A stretch of 64,000 nt of DNA from assembly GCA_029378245.1 (NCBI GenBank), contig JARKIF010000001.1:4154001-4218000 (forward strand). The letters run 5' to 3'. A model generated the notes under the pieces. That model had not been told where the DNA came from. It saw only the letters and a program-made list of their open reading frames with translations, and made no database searches. The position numbers and the translations under genes were made by a program. Origin of the DNA: Roridomyces roridus (taxonomy: Eukaryota; Basidiomycota; Agaricomycetes; Agaricales; Mycenaceae). Below, piece after piece: positions 63,830 to 64,000 of this stretch (position 1 is its first letter; the number at the start of each line of letters is the position of its first letter).

Positions 63830-64000
63830 TGGCTGTCACTCAAAGACGACACCGGCAGACAATCCATATGACTTCCTCCCAAATCCTCTCGAGCTTCCCG
63901 AACTTCTGCACTACACGTTAAGCTTCATCCATACTCGACGAGACCTCCAAGCATCCGCCCTCGTCAATCGCTCTTGGGTGCATCCGTCTCGATTGCGAAT
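63830..64000 (+). CDS. F-box gene start, cut by the right edge
   Basis: The frame near 63866-64000 reads PYDFLPNPLELPELLHYTL, then SFIHTRRDLQASALVNRSWVHPSRLR, a typical Agaricomycete F-box N-terminus. No in-frame ATG precedes it inside the exon: a TGA lies upstream at about 63817. The start must therefore be in an earlier exon, or the frame is broken. It is transcribed away from the F-box gene at 62464-63629, an arrangement also seen in the cluster. Confidence 0.5.

Noticed and set aside
1..64000. CRISPR arrays, bacterial operons or prophage
   Set aside because: Spliced genes, fungal families and transposons show this is eukaryotic nuclear DNA; no spacer-repeat pattern was seen.

Overview
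This window is nuclear DNA of a filamentous basidiomycete, most likely an Agaricomycete (mushroom-forming fungus). The support is many short introns of about 45-70 bases with GT-AG ends and CTRAC branch points, Agaricomycete-type TKL kinases and F-box proteins, a DUF3533/SNG1 relative, and a large fungal Helitron. The genus cannot be fixed from the sequence alone, although the lineage-specific families look Mycena-like. No rRNA, canonical tRNA or CRISPR was found.

Left part, 1-13.4 kb: a TKL-type kinase gene cut by the window edge (to 2303) and a paralogue at 10.3-12.5 kb that is fused to a Rsp5/NEDD4-like C2 domain. Between them lie decayed or unrecognised genes: an unknown spliced gene near 2.4-3.1 kb, a small minus-strand gene near 3.6-4.1 kb, a low-complexity protein gene at 5.16-5.97 kb, a secreted-protein remnant near 6.75 kb, and a frameshifted DUF3533 membrane-protein pseudogene at 8.1-9.8 kb. 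An F-box/LRR tail pseudogene ends this part at 13.4 kb.

Middle part, 13.5-50.6 kb: a cluster of eleven related F-box loci, here lettered A-K. A, B, E, F, H and K have full-length reading frames. C is truncated, D, G and I are pseudogenes, and J has a transposon-supplied C-terminus. Most encode about 510-530 residues: an N-terminal F-box, a central hydrophobic segment that looks membrane-spanning, and an LRR-like C-terminal half. The cluster is full of mobile DNA: a 9.1-kb Helitron2-like element (33560 to about 42708) carrying a Rep/helicase gene that is itself split by a 615-bp hAT-type MITE; two near-identical 3.33-kb TIR elements in inverted orientation (19461-22793 and 45178-48511), both inserted in F-box genes; a 449-bp hAT-type MITE (22955-23403); and a 343-bp TIR element (17144-17486). 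Comparing paralogous spacers recovers the pre-insertion state at several sites.

Right part, 51-64 kb: more conserved genes. A Maf-like nucleotide pyrophosphatase and the 9-1-1 clamp subunit HUS1 are divergently transcribed from a 71-bp spacer. A kinase-derived lineage-specific gene (54.85-57.2 kb) lies between two clusters of about 150-260-bp repeats that carry a tRNA B-box-like core and a T-run. Then come a GT15 alpha-mannosyltransferase, a pseudokinase-like gene, an F-box gene, and the start of another F-box gene at the right edge.

How the genes relate: the Maf/HUS1 pair is ordinary housekeeping and checkpoint function. The kinases, F-box genes and kinase-like gene are expanded signalling and ubiquitin-adaptor families, here diversifying by duplication and being broken by transposons.
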